From contig NZ_CP095071.1 of the NCBI RefSeq assembly GCF_022919575.1, forward strand, positions 744,001 through 808,000: DNA of 64,000 bases, given 5' to 3'. Under the pieces are notes generated by a model that saw only the letters and a list, made by a program, of their open reading frames with translations, did no database searches and was not told where the DNA came from. A program made the position numbers and the translations under genes. Source of the DNA: Gracilibacillus salinarum. Its GTDB lineage: Bacteria; Bacillota; Bacilli; Bacillales; Amphibacillaceae. Below are positions 19,022 through 29,815 of this stretch, piece by piece (within the stretch, counting starts at the first letter, position 1; each line of letters opens with the position of its first letter).

Positions 19022-20359
19022 TTATGATTTGATTTTACGAACGACGATCCTTGAACCTTCTACCTTCACAATGGTAATTGGGCTGTTCACTTCAATAAAA
19101 CTACCTTCCGAGACGACATCCAATCGCTCATTGCCAAATTCAGCAGAGCCAGCCGGTCTTAATGGTGTAACCGAAATACCTTCCTGCCCCAGTAATTCGT
19201 TACGATTGACAGTTGAAACATACCCTTGTTCGGTTCTCGTCGCATCCTTTAAAATAACATGGCGAAAAGCGCCTTTCTCCAATCCTATTGTTTTAAATAG
19301 GATCACAGAGACAATAATACTTGCAATAAGCGCAATAGCAATACTAAGTGTCATGTTTCCTACATCATCTGTGGACATAAACAATGCCCCGACTATTGCG
19401 CCAACTCCAATAAAGCCAAGTATACCACCTGGTGCAAAAATCTCGATAATAATTAAGACTATGCCAATAATAAGTAATACAATCGATTCATAGCCTGCAA
19501 GTCCGGCTACGATATGTCCATAGAAATAAAGTACAAGGGAACCAAGTCCAATTGATCCAGGAATCCCAAAACCAGGTGAATACAATTCCACAATCAAACC
19601 AATGCTTGCTAATGATAATAAGATGGGAACCACAACTGGATTTGTCAGAAATCTGGCAATTAATTCTGCAGCAGTTGGCTCCGTTTCAATTACTTCCGCT
19701 TCTGATAACGAAAGCTCATTTAACAATGCTGTGCGATGTGAAACAATGCCATTAGCGTACCCTACTTCCGTGGCATAATTAGCATCCAGAGTCAAATATT
19801 CTCCTTCAGGTGCTCCGTATTCCGACAGGTCAAGCTCCGCATTCGCCATTGCCTCAGCATATAATGGATCTCTACCTTTCGAACTGGCTGCTCCTCTCAT
19901 GCTTGCTACCCAAGCTGATTGGGCTTTTTTGTCTGCAGCTGTACCATCCGAGTTAATCACTCCGCTAGCGCCCATACTTGTTTGTGGTTTCATATAAATA
20001 TTATCGGTATTAAGTGCGATAAATGAACCCGCCGACAGCGCTTTTACCGTGATGAACGAGGTCGTTTCGACATCAAGATCCTGCAAGATTTCCCCAATAT
20101 TCTGCGCAGCATCAACCCGGCCACCCGGTGTATTAATTTCAAAAATAATGTGGTCGGCATTTGCTTCTGTTGCCTCTGTAGTCGTTCGGCGAATAAAAGC
20201 TTCCAATCCTCTCTCTACTTCGTTTTCAATCGGAATGATATATACAAGCTTGCCTTCTCCATCATCTGCAGCTGACACTTGATCGTTATTCAGAAGGACA
20301 GTTCCAAGTACAATCATCAGCATGATAGCGGTTAAAAGCTTGATACAGAAATGTTTCAA
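19022..20359 (-). CDS. yqeZ: NfeD family membrane protein with ClpP-class serine protease domain
   Basis: A 445-residue partner of FloA. Order: signal peptide (about residues 1-30), an extracytoplasmic ClpP/SppA-like protease domain with the nucleophile motif ALSAGSFIA (about residue 110) and a Lys-containing region after GASGVI, then about four to five membrane helices (about 235-350), and a cytoplasmic OB-fold NfeD domain at the C-terminus. The start is TTG at 20359 behind AAGGAGG. The floA-nfeD pairing is widely conserved and supports a role in membrane microdomains. Confidence 0.93.
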   Translation of the reverse strand: MKHFCIKLLTAIMLMIVLGTVLLNNDQVSAADDGEGKLVYIIPIENEVERGLEAFIRRTTTEATEANADHIIFEINTPGGRVDAAQNIGEILQDLDVETTSFITVKALSAGSFIALNTDNIYMKPQTSMGASGVINSDGTAADKKAQSAWVASMRGAASSKGRDPLYAEAMANAELDLSEYGAPEGEYLTLDANYATEVGYANGIVSHRTALLNELSLSEAEVIETEPTAAELIARFLTNPVVVPILLSLASIGLIVELYSPGFGIPGSIGLGSLVLYFYGHIVAGLAGYESIVLLIIGIVLIIIEIFAPGGILGFIGVGAIVGALFMSTDDVGNMTLSIAIALIASIIVSVILFKTIGLEKGAFRHVILKDATRTEQGYVSTVNRNELLGQEGISVTPLRPAGSAEFGNERLDVVSEGSFIEVNSPITIVKVEGSRIVVRKIKS

Positions 20360-20542
20360 TAAATAACCTCCTTCCCACTACGCCATTACTATGTACGATT
20401 GAACTCTGTGATAAGTTTCAAAAAGATTAAAAAAGATGATATCACACAGTCAGATTGCACTACTCGTTTCGAACATACTGTTAAAGACGATAAATGTCAA
20501 GTATCAAACATACAGATTGGAATACTTGGCAATCACTCCCTC

Positions 20543-20625
20543 GATAATATGGATTATGTAAAGTGGAACTGACCTACATGACAAACGGTTATTTTGACTT
20601 ATGGAATATGGATAGTGTGCTCCGG
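20543..20625 (+). repeat. Decayed relative of the palindromic repeat family
   Basis: GATAATATGGATTATGTA (20543-20560) matches the inverted end of copies 1 and 2. About 60 bases later GCTCCGGAAATA (20619 onward) matches their interior. The right inverted end is not found, and the spacing is shorter. It looks like a partial or degenerate copy. Confidence 0.55.
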
Positions 20626-20757
20626 AAATATGATCAGCATACTGCAGGCACAACGGTCATCTGCTAATCAATGATAGTAAATCTTCAGCTTGCGCAGAGG
20701 CATGAGGAGTCTCCGCAAATTCCTACGCCTAAAGAAAGGTGCTGTACTTACAAATAA

Positions 20758-20793
20758 AAAGGCCCTTGGCTTATGAATAAGCCAAGGGCCTTT
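20758..20793 (-). terminator. Terminator after yqeY
   Basis: AAAGGCCCTTGGCTTA and TAAGCCAAGGGCCTTT form a perfect 16-bp stem around a TGAA loop. T tracts follow in both directions. It lies 29 bases past the yqeY stop. Confidence 0.85.
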
Positions 20794-20821
20794 ATTGTTG
20801 AATGAAATCATTATGTTCGTT

Positions 20822-21268
20822 CTATGATAAGTTCTTCTGAACCAATTGATTCACTCTTGAGCCTTCTGCTTTACCTTTTACTTTCGGCATCAGCGCGCTC
20901 ATTACTTTTCCCATGTCTTTTTTAGACTGTGCTTGAACTTCCTCGATCGTCTGAACAACAATTGTCTCTAATTCTTCATCAGATAGCTGTTCAGGCATAT
21001 AAGCTTGTATAATCTCTATTTCAGTGTTTAACTTGCTTACAAGATCTTCGCGTCCAGCTTCTTCAAATTCATGGAGGGAATCTTTTCTTTGTTTTAGCTC
21101 TCTTGCTAAAACGGTTAGTTCTTCTTCTTCTGACAATGCATCTTTTTGTAATTTAATGGCTTCATTCTGCATCGATGCTTTGACCATTCGAATAACACTT
21201 AATGTTTCTTTATCTCTGGCCTTCATCGCCTGTTTCATATCCTGGTTCAAAAGTTCAACGATTGCCAT
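20822..21268 (-). CDS. yqeY: GatB/YqeY domain protein
   Basis: A 148-residue protein of the YqeY family, which is related to the tRNA-binding tail of the amidotransferase GatB. Its exact role is unknown. It is mostly helical, with [21 protein letters not shown] at the N-terminus (family signature, shown here as [17 protein letters not shown]). The gene follows rpsU by 18 bases and probably shares its transcript, as in B. subtilis. Confidence 0.93.
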   Translation of the reverse strand: MAIVELLNQDMKQAMKARDKETLSVIRMVKASMQNEAIKLQKDALSEEEELTVLARELKQRKDSLHEFEEAGREDLVSKLNTEIEIIQAYMPEQLSDEELETIVVQTIEEVQAQSKKDMGKVMSALMPKVKGKAEGSRVNQLVQKNLS

Positions 21269-21286
21269 TATCTCATTACACCCTCT

Positions 21287-21463
21287 TTAAAATTTACGCT
21301 TTCTAGCTGCCTCTGATTTCTTCTTACGGCGAACACTAGGTTTTTCATAAAATTCACGCTTACGGTATTCAGACAATGTACCTGATTTAGATACACTGCG
21401 TTTGAAGCGACGAAGAGCATCTTCAAGAGACTCGTTTTTACGAACGCGAGTTGTGTTAGACAT
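21287..21463 (-). CDS. rpsU: 30S ribosomal protein S21
   Basis: A 58-residue basic ribosomal protein with the S21 signature [19 protein letters not shown] and a Lys/Arg-rich tail ending ARKRKF. ATG 21463 follows GGAGGG; longer in-frame extensions exceed the family length. Unlike in enterobacteria, it is not upstream of dnaG. Confidence 0.96.
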   Translation of the reverse strand: MSNTTRVRKNESLEDALRRFKRSVSKSGTLSEYRKREFYEKPSVRRKKKSEAARKRKF

Positions 21464-21635
21464 GCTAATTTCCCTCCCTCCGAAGCATACAAAAAAATAA
21501 TCCCACATATGTAATCATACATATGTCTCTTTGCAATTATAATATACGTTGTTTTCCAGGTCAACCATTTTCACAAGAAAAAGTAACTTCTTCTTGATCG
21601 CCATTATTTGAATGATAAAGACCTATCCTGTTACG

Positions 21636-22973
21636 TTATACCGATAATGCTGCATCATCCATTACACGGACAAATGTACCTTCATTATATGGATACCCTG
21701 CTTTTGTAATTTTGACACGTACAATTTCGCCGATCATATCCTTTGTACCATCGAACTTAACCTTTAAGTAATTATCAGAATAACCGACAAGCATATTAGG
21801 CTCTTCTTCATTAAATGATTCTTCAGGAATTACTTCTACCACTTCATCTTCATAACTCTTAGCATAAGCAAGAGCTTGTTGATTAGACTGTTCGATCAAC
21901 GTTTGAACACGTTGATGCTTCACATCATCTTCCACTTGATTATCCATCCTCGCTGCAGGAGTACCCGTTCTCTTTGAGAATGGAAAAACGTGTAATTCTG
22001 AGTAACCAATTTCTTTGATGAAATCCGTCGTCTCCTTGAATTCTTGTTCTGTTTCTCCCGGAAAACCTACTATCACATCGGAAGTAATAGCTAGATGTGG
22101 CAGAGCTTTTTGAATTCTTGCCACTCGTTTTTTATAAAAGTCGGTCGTATATTTACGTCTCATTCGCTCTAATACAGTATCAGAACCTGATTGCAACGGA
22201 ATATGTAAATGTGGTACAACTTTTGTAGATGCATCAAGCACCTCGATTACTTCATCCGTAATTTGACTTGCTTCTATAGAGGAGATACGAATACGTTTCA
22301 ATCCTTCTACATTGCTCTCGAGATCACGTAATAATTGTGCAAAATTATATTCTTTCATGTCTTCACCATATCCAGCTGTATGGATACCCGTAAGTACGAT
22401 CTCTTTATATCCTGCTTCCACAAGTTGACGCGCCTGCTTCAAGACATTTTCAGGCTCTCTTGAACGTAATAAACCACGAGACCATGGAATGATACAGAAA
22501 GTACAGAAGTTGTTACATCCTTCCTGTATTTTTAATGATGCACGGGTACGGTCAGAGAATTGCGGCACATCCATTTCTTCAAATGTACGGTTCTTCATAA
22601 TATTCGACACACCATTGATCGGTTGTCGGTGTTCCTGGTGTTCTTCAATATACTGAATCATTTTGCCACGATCTTGCGTACCGACAACGACATCAACACC
22701 TGGGATTTCCATAATTTCACCAGGAGAGGTTTGTGCGTAACAGCCTGTTACACATACTACACCCTCAGGATTACTGCGAACAGCTCGACGGATAACTTGT
22801 CGGCTTTTTTTGTCACCTGTATTCGTAACAGTACATGTATTAATCACATATACATCTGCATGATGATCAAATTCAACACGTTCATATCCTTCATTTTTGA
22901 ACTTCTGCCAAATTCCTTCTGTTTCATAATGATTTACCTTGCATCCTAATGTATGAAAAGCCACTGTTGGCAT
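21636..22973 (-). CDS. mtaB: tRNA t6A37 methylthiotransferase MtaB
   Basis: A 445-residue radical SAM enzyme that converts t6A37 to ms2t6A37 in tRNAs reading ANN codons. The N-terminal MTTase domain provides Cys11, Cys47 and Cys78 for one iron-sulfur cluster. The radical SAM cluster is CNNFCTFC (Cys153, Cys157, Cys160). A TRAM domain closes the C-terminus. It lies four bases after rsmE. Confidence 0.95.
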   Translation of the reverse strand: MPTVAFHTLGCKVNHYETEGIWQKFKNEGYERVEFDHHADVYVINTCTVTNTGDKKSRQVIRRAVRSNPEGVVCVTGCYAQTSPGEIMEIPGVDVVVGTQDRGKMIQYIEEHQEHRQPINGVSNIMKNRTFEEMDVPQFSDRTRASLKIQEGCNNFCTFCIIPWSRGLLRSREPENVLKQARQLVEAGYKEIVLTGIHTAGYGEDMKEYNFAQLLRDLESNVEGLKRIRISSIEASQITDEVIEVLDASTKVVPHLHIPLQSGSDTVLERMRRKYTTDFYKKRVARIQKALPHLAITSDVIVGFPGETEQEFKETTDFIKEIGYSELHVFPFSKRTGTPAARMDNQVEDDVKHQRVQTLIEQSNQQALAYAKSYEDEVVEVIPEESFNEEEPNMLVGYSDNYLKVKFDGTKDMIGEIVRVKITKAGYPYNEGTFVRVMDDAALSV

Positions 22974-22977
22974 TTCA

Positions 22978-23730
22978 TCACCTCATTTCTTCAAAGTAGT
23001 AAGACAAGCTAGCAAGCACATAAAGAGGTGCTGTTTCTGTTCTTAATATTCTTGGCCCTAACCGAATCGCTTGAAATCCATTTTCCTTCAAGGTAATGGC
23101 TTCATCCTGATCGAATCCACCTTCAGGTCCGATACAAATCAGCACTGACTGACCTTCTTCTATCTGTGAAAAATAATGATGCAGCTTAACAGTCGGATGC
23201 TGTCTTGCTGTTTCTTCATACGCAAAAAATTTCCAATCATAGGAAGCAGACAGCTTTACAAAATCTTTAACAGACAGAACAGGATCAATATCAGGCACCT
23301 TGTTACGGTGGGCCTGTTCGCTCGCTTCTTTCACGATTTTTTGCCATCTTGCTACTTTTTTCTGTTGTTTCTTTGTATCCCATTTAACGACAGATCTTGC
23401 CGCTTGAAACGGAACGAAGCGACCCGCTCCTAACTCCGTTCCTTTCTGTAAAACAAGTTCCCACTTATCTCCTTTTGGCAACCCTTGAGCAACAGTAATG
23501 TCAACAGGTAATTCCTTCGTTTCCTCGAGCCATTCTTCTACTTCTGCTACAACCTGACTTTCATCTACGGATGTAATCTTACACCTTGCCGCAGACTGAT
23601 CAGGATGGTTGGCAATAAATGAATCACCTTCTTGCATACGCATCACATGGACGACATGATGAAAATCCTCATCTGTGATTTTCACCTCGTTATCATCCCA
23701 CCTAGTACTGTCAATAAAATAACGTTGCAT
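22978..23730 (-). CDS. rsmE: 16S rRNA (uracil(1498)-N3)-methyltransferase RsmE
   Basis: About 250 residues. It has an N-terminal PUA-like domain (MQRYFIDSTRWDD...HHVVHVMRM) and a SPOUT knot domain with IGPEGGFDQDE and the LGPRILRTETAP loop that binds SAM. I placed the start at ATG 23730, five bases after the prmA stop, because it gives the normal N-terminus; an open frame continues to 23829 inside prmA. Confidence 0.94.
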   Translation of the reverse strand: MQRYFIDSTRWDDNEVKITDEDFHHVVHVMRMQEGDSFIANHPDQSAARCKITSVDESQVVAEVEEWLEETKELPVDITVAQGLPKGDKWELVLQKGTELGAGRFVPFQAARSVVKWDTKKQQKKVARWQKIVKEASEQAHRNKVPDIDPVLSVKDFVKLSASYDWKFFAYEETARQHPTVKLHHYFSQIEEGQSVLICIGPEGGFDQDEAITLKENGFQAIRLGPRILRTETAPLYVLASLSYYFEEMR

Positions 23731-23734
23731 CCCA

Positions 23735-24685
23735 TTACCTGCTTCCTTCGGGTTTTTGGGCAATGATAGATATCCAATCTTCCATCTGATTGATTTCAAC
23801 AATGTCAAAACCAGCTTCTTCCAATGCATTCTTTACTGCCGATTTCTTCTTTTGGATGATCCCGGAAGTAATAAATATACCTCCTGGAACAAGGCGGTCA
23901 AATGCGTCCTTTTCGAAGCGCAAAATAATTTCTGCCAAAATGTTCGCTACGATAACATCCGCTGTACCTGTAACATGCTGTAGTAAATTATTTTGTTTGA
24001 CTTGCATTTTTTCATCCACTTTATTTACTTTAGCATTCAGTTTTGTACTTTGGATCGCTACTTCATCTAAGTCATACGCATATACTTTGTCTGCACCTAA
24101 TAATGCAGCAGCAATACTCAGAACACCAGAGCCACAGCCTACATCAAATACGATATCTCCATTCTGCAAGTGACTCTCCAGTGCTTGAATACTTAAAACA
24201 GTTGTGGGATGTGTTCCTGTTCCAAATGCCATTCCCGGGTCTAACTCGATAATAAGTTCATCTGTGGAGACAGGCTGATAATCTTCCCATGTAGGGGTAA
24301 TTGTAACACGTTCCGATATTTTTGCAGGTTTGTAATATTTCTTCCAGGCTGTTGCCCATTCTTCTTCATTTACTTCACTGAGTGTAATTTTGTTCAAACC
24401 AATATCGATGTCGTATAACAATAAATTGTTAATAGCTTGCTTTATTTCAGATACAGTTTCACCCAGAAAACTATTGACAGGGAGATAAGCTTTTAACCGA
24501 ACTCCCTCTTCAGGATAATCATCCGGATTAAGGTCATAAATTTCTCCAAAACGATCTTCCCAAATACGTTCGAGATCCTGACGATCTTCTATTACTACTC
24601 CACTTGCTCCTGCTTCGTGAATAATATTTGAAATAGGTTCAATCGCTTCATTTGTCGTATAGATACTCAGCTCTGTCCACTTCAA
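23735..24685 (-). CDS. prmA: Ribosomal protein L11 methyltransferase PrmA
   Basis: About 316 residues. PrmA methylates ribosomal protein L11 with SAM. An N-terminal substrate-recognition domain is followed by the methyltransferase fold with the SAM motif VFDVGCGSGVLSIAAALLG and the NILAEII motif. The start is uncertain: TTG 24685 gives the N-terminus LKWTELSI seen in relatives, and TTG 24694 adds three residues. Neither has a strong ribosome site. Order dnaJ-prmA-rsmE-mtaB is conserved. Confidence 0.94.
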   Translation of the reverse strand: MKWTELSIYTTNEAIEPISNIIHEAGASGVVIEDRQDLERIWEDRFGEIYDLNPDDYPEEGVRLKAYLPVNSFLGETVSEIKQAINNLLLYDIDIGLNKITLSEVNEEEWATAWKKYYKPAKISERVTITPTWEDYQPVSTDELIIELDPGMAFGTGTHPTTVLSIQALESHLQNGDIVFDVGCGSGVLSIAAALLGADKVYAYDLDEVAIQSTKLNAKVNKVDEKMQVKQNNLLQHVTGTADVIVANILAEIILRFEKDAFDRLVPGGIFITSGIIQKKKSAVKNALEEAGFDIVEINQMEDWISIIAQKPEGSR

Positions 24686-24728
24686 GCAGATCAACTCATT
24701 TCTTTCAAAAATTTAATACTGTAATTAA

Positions 24729-25856
24729 TTATTCGCCCTTAAACGCACGTTTTACTCGTTGAAAAAATGTATCTTCGTGTTCATCTGTCGGTTGATTCCC
24801 ACTGATTTCATTAAATTCCCGCAATAATTCTTTTTGGCGATCACTAAGGGTAGTTGGTGTAATGACGCGGATTTTGATATGTTGGTCCCCATGGACATTA
24901 CTTCGGACATTAGGAGCACCTTTGCCCTTAAGTCTGAAAGTCTTTCCTGTCTGTGTACCAGCTGGAATCTTTAATTTCACCTTACCATGAAGAGTTGGCA
25001 CTTCAATCTCATCACCTAGTGCAGCTTGTGCGAATGTAACGGGCATTTCACAGAAAATGTGATCCCCTTCACGCTGATAGAATTCATGTGTTTTTACTTG
25101 AATAACTACATAAAGATCCCCGGCTGGTCCGCCATTCACACCCGGTTCCCCTTGACCAGCTACTCGGATTTGTTGTCCTTCATCAATACCGGCTGGAATG
25201 CTAATGTGGATCGTCTTGCGCGTCTTCACTTTTCCTTGACCGCCACAAGTGCCACACTTATCTTTAATTTGTTTCCCGGTACCTTGACAATGATGACATA
25301 CTCTTCGGTTCACAACTCTGCCAAATGGTGTATTTTGCTCAACATTGAGTTGTCCGCTACCGTTACAATTACTACACGTTTCTGGCTTAGTACCAGGTTT
25401 TGCACCAGAACCATGACACGTATCACATTCTTCCTCTTTAGGAATTTGAATATCGGTTTCTTTTCCAAAAATAGCATCTTCAAATTCTAGTGTCATCGTA
25501 TATTGCAGATCGTTTCCTTGACGAGGTGCATTTGGATCGCGTCGGCGGCCACCACCGAAAAACATGTCAAAGATGTCACCAAAGCCACCAAAGTCTTCAG
25601 CTCCTCCTCCGAATCCGCCAAAGCCACCTTGACCTTGAGGACCCGCGTGACCGAATTGATCGTATTGAGCTTTCTTCTGCTCATTACCCAATACCTCATA
25701 AGCTTCTTTTACTTCTTTAAATTTGTCGTCCGTACCTTCATCTTTATTCACATCTGGGTGATATTTTCTTGCAAGTTTACGATAAGCCTTTTTTATTTCA
25801 TCTTTTGATGCATCTTTGGACACACCTAGTACCTCATAATAATCTCGTTTACTCAC
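24729..25856 (-). CDS. dnaJ: Chaperone DnaJ (Hsp40)
   Basis: A 375-residue co-chaperone, the same length as in B. subtilis. The J domain contains the HPD motif in [10 protein letters not shown] Gly/Phe-rich linker follows, then four CxxCxGxG zinc repeats ([32 protein letters not shown]) and the C-terminal substrate domain. The start is GTG 25856 ([10 protein letters not shown] follows). It stimulates the DnaK ATPase and is the last gene of the hrcA operon. Confidence 0.97.
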   Translation of the reverse strand: MSKRDYYEVLGVSKDASKDEIKKAYRKLARKYHPDVNKDEGTDDKFKEVKEAYEVLGNEQKKAQYDQFGHAGPQGQGGFGGFGGGAEDFGGFGDIFDMFFGGGRRRDPNAPRQGNDLQYTMTLEFEDAIFGKETDIQIPKEEECDTCHGSGAKPGTKPETCSNCNGSGQLNVEQNTPFGRVVNRRVCHHCQGTGKQIKDKCGTCGGQGKVKTRKTIHISIPAGIDEGQQIRVAGQGEPGVNGGPAGDLYVVIQVKTHEFYQREGDHIFCEMPVTFAQAALGDEIEVPTLHGKVKLKIPAGTQTGKTFRLKGKGAPNVRSNVHGDQHIKIRVITPTTLSDRQKELLREFNEISGNQPTDEHEDTFFQRVKRAFKGE

Positions 25857-26133
25857 TGACTGATCACGCTCCCGCTCGTTTATTGCATAAACATTATCAT
25901 AACATTGATTTATACTGATTAGCAAACATTATTTCACGTGTAAGAGAGCGGCACACCTACCTTCTCGCCACCTGAAACATTGGCTCCAGGGACCGCACCT
26001 TTACATCGTTTCATTCTCGTTATCTATTAATATATTCCATCGATTAACTGCACGAAACGACACCTATCTCATGGAAAAAGCCAAAGCCGAGAATTCTGAC
26101 TTTGACTTTTCCAATCATGTTACGTGCACTATC
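25857..26133. other. Gap between dnaK and dnaJ
   Basis: About 277 bases without a gene. It contains the hairpin at 26073-26112. A GC-richer stretch at about 25945-26005 (GGTGCGGTCCCTGG, GGTGGCGAGAAGG on the minus strand) stands out, but I cannot assign it. Confidence 0.5.
26073..26112 (-). terminator. Hairpin after dnaK
   Basis: GGAAAAGTCAAAGTC and GGCTTTGGCTTTTTCC pair with two mismatches around AGAATTCTC. It lies 21 bases after the dnaK stop. The lack of a clean T run suggests partial termination or mRNA processing between dnaK and dnaJ. Confidence 0.55.
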
Positions 26134-27993
<1,860 letters not shown>

Positions 27994-28003
27994 TCATATG
28001 TAA

Positions 28004-28564
28004 TTATTGATTTACTTTAACCATTGCTGGTCGAATTACTCTATCTTTCAATTGATAGCCTTTTTGCATAGTGTCGACAATTTGATTTGATTCAAAACCT
28101 TCTTCTTCCACTTGCATAACGGCTTGATGAAGATTCGGATCAAAATATTGACCGTCTGTCTCAATTTCAGACACACCTTCATTTTCTAGTACTGTCTTTA
28201 ACTGACGGTACACCATCGCCAGACCATCTACCACACCTTTAGCTGCCTGGTCATCAACTTCGACCTGAAGAGCGCGCTCAAAGTTATCAAGTACGGGGAG
28301 TAATTCTGTGACAACGGATTGAGATTTATATTTTAAGTCCGCTTCTTTCTCTTTCTTGGTTCGTTTTCTGAAATTATCATACTCTGCCTGAACCCGAAGA
28401 AGACGGTTCTGTAAGTCGTCTTTTTCAGCTTGGAGTGCCTGAATTTCTTCTTCACTTACATCTGTTTGAGTAACTGTAGCTGTTTCTTCATCACTCACCA
28501 ATTCTTGTTCTGCATCTTCGATTACTTCTTCTTGTTCGTTTTGATTGACATCTTTTTCTTGCAT
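28004..28564 (-). CDS. grpE: Nucleotide exchange factor GrpE
   Basis: About 186 residues. GrpE releases ADP from DnaK. An acidic disordered N-terminus (Glu, Gln, Val rich) leads into a long coiled coil (about residues 45-100: EEEIQALQAEKDDLQNRL and following), then a beta domain ending in the ELKDRVIRPAMVKV-type motif (YQLKDRVIRPAMVKV). ATG 28564 has AGGAGG eight bases upstream; a GTG three codons earlier overlaps that site. Confidence 0.96.
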   Translation of the reverse strand: MQEKDVNQNEQEEVIEDAEQELVSDEETATVTQTDVSEEEIQALQAEKDDLQNRLLRVQAEYDNFRKRTKKEKEADLKYKSQSVVTELLPVLDNFERALQVEVDDQAAKGVVDGLAMVYRQLKTVLENEGVSEIETDGQYFDPNLHQAVMQVEEEGFESNQIVDTMQKGYQLKDRVIRPAMVKVNQ

Positions 28565-28679
28565 TACTGTCACCTCCTAGATAAAAACCACTGTATAGCT
28601 AAACATACTTTCTTAAAAGAATCAAACTTTATACACACATGAGAAAAGAGTACGGGATTTCACCATACCCTTACACATG

Positions 28680-29702
28680 TTAGTACCATGAATCAAACGT
28701 TTTGCTTAATTGCTTTGACAGGACATTCAATAAGGAAACCACTCTGGAATATTCCATTCGGGTAGGTCCTAACAGGGCAATTGTACCGAATTGGTCCTCC
28801 CCCAGTGAATAAGTGGCCGTAATTAAGCTGCAATCCTGCATTGCATCTATACGATTTTCTTGCCCGATAACTACCTTTAACCCTTGACCAGATGTTCGGA
28901 GCAGATTGGCCATTTCATCCTCGCGCTCCATCATCGAATACAAAGATTGTATTTTATGAACATCATGAAATTCGGGCTGCAACATAATATTTGTCTTCCC
29001 ATCCATGTAAAGCTTAACCGGCTGTTTCTCCAGTAACGCTTCTTGTAAATAGGAATAAGTCGTTTCAAAATCAGCACTGTATTGTTGCAAAAGCTGTGCG
29101 ACTTCTCCAAATAGTTTCTGTTGCAACTGAATAATCGGGACTCCTACAAGTCGATCATTCAAAATGTTTACCAACTTCTCCAAATCGGTTGATAGCATCG
29201 CAGCAGGCACATTAAAATACCTGTGCTCCACATGTCCCGTGTTAGTTACCAGGATCGCGACAGCAGTACTGTTGGATAAACTGATCAGCTGTATTTGTTT
29301 TAACGTGGTGTGAAACACTTCCGGACCGAGAATAATCGAAGTATAATTGGTCAGATCAGACATAATTCTTGCTGATTTCTGAACAACTCTTTCAAATTCT
29401 ATCATTTCCCGCTCAAAAGTATGTTTAATCATATTCATGTCACGATTTGATAATCGAAAGGGCGACATTAAATGATCGACATAGAAACGATACCCCTTCT
29501 CGGACGGCACTCGACCAGAAGAAGTATGGGTCTTCTCAATAAACCCCATCTCCTCCAAATCAGCCATCTCGTTCCGGATCGTAGCGGGACTGAATGAGAT
29601 AGATTCTTTTTTCGCTATTGCCCTTGATCCAATCGGTTGTGCCGTCTGGATGAACTCATCAATAATAACCTGCAAAATTTGTATTTGTCTATCTGTAAGC
29701 AT
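28680..29702 (-). CDS. hrcA: Heat-inducible repressor HrcA
   Basis: A 340-residue repressor that binds the CIRCE operator. The N-terminal winged helix begins LTDRQIQILQVIIDEFI and includes IGSRAIAKKESISFSPATIRN as the recognition helix area. The C-terminal domain handles dimerisation and GroE-dependent folding. First gene of hrcA-grpE-dnaK-dnaJ; it represses its own operon. Confidence 0.97.
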   Translation of the reverse strand: MLTDRQIQILQVIIDEFIQTAQPIGSRAIAKKESISFSPATIRNEMADLEEMGFIEKTHTSSGRVPSEKGYRFYVDHLMSPFRLSNRDMNMIKHTFEREMIEFERVVQKSARIMSDLTNYTSIILGPEVFHTTLKQIQLISLSNSTAVAILVTNTGHVEHRYFNVPAAMLSTDLEKLVNILNDRLVGVPIIQLQQKLFGEVAQLLQQYSADFETTYSYLQEALLEKQPVKLYMDGKTNIMLQPEFHDVHKIQSLYSMMEREDEMANLLRTSGQGLKVVIGQENRIDAMQDCSLITATYSLGEDQFGTIALLGPTRMEYSRVVSLLNVLSKQLSKTFDSWY

Positions 29703-29717
29703 CGATGATCACCTCTG

Positions 29718-29744
29718 TTAGCACTCTAATTCCTTGAGTGCTAA
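29718..29744. promoter_or_regulatory. CIRCE operator upstream of hrcA
   Basis: TTAGCACTC, nine bases, then GAGTGCTAA: a perfect match to the CIRCE consensus for HrcA binding. It lies 15 bases upstream of the hrcA start and just downstream of the -10 box, where a bound repressor blocks transcription. Confidence 0.97.
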
Positions 29745-29754
29745 TTCTACTAAT

Positions 29755-29783
29755 AAATTATCAAATCCAATCTTAATTGTCAA
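29755..29783 (-). promoter_or_regulatory. Sigma-A promoter of the hrcA-dnaK operon
   Basis: On the minus strand TTGACA (29778-29783) and TAATTT (29755-29760) are exactly 17 bases apart. The consensus -35 and the adjacent CIRCE leave little doubt. Confidence 0.88.
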
Positions 29784-29815
29784 TTAAGAAACACGGAAAA
29801 ATAAAGATTTAAAAG

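Larger units (their letters stand above)
20360..20821. other. Gap between yqeZ and yqeY
   Basis: No gene of convincing length is seen in these 460 bases. The gap holds the decayed repeat relative (20543-20625) and the yqeY terminator (20758-20793). The promoter of yqeZ-floA should also lie here, but I could not pick one with confidence. Confidence 0.6.

Noticed and set aside
18768..19493. 241-codon open frame antisense to floA and yqeZ
   Set aside because: Mirror of conserved genes on the other strand; biased Ser/Thr/Ile composition and no ribosome site.
22560..22949. 129-codon open frame antisense to mtaB
   Set aside because: Shadow of a conserved gene with no independent support.
25026..25490. 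154-codon open frame antisense to dnaJ
   Set aside because: Lies opposite the zinc repeats of dnaJ; no start signal and no protein-like composition.
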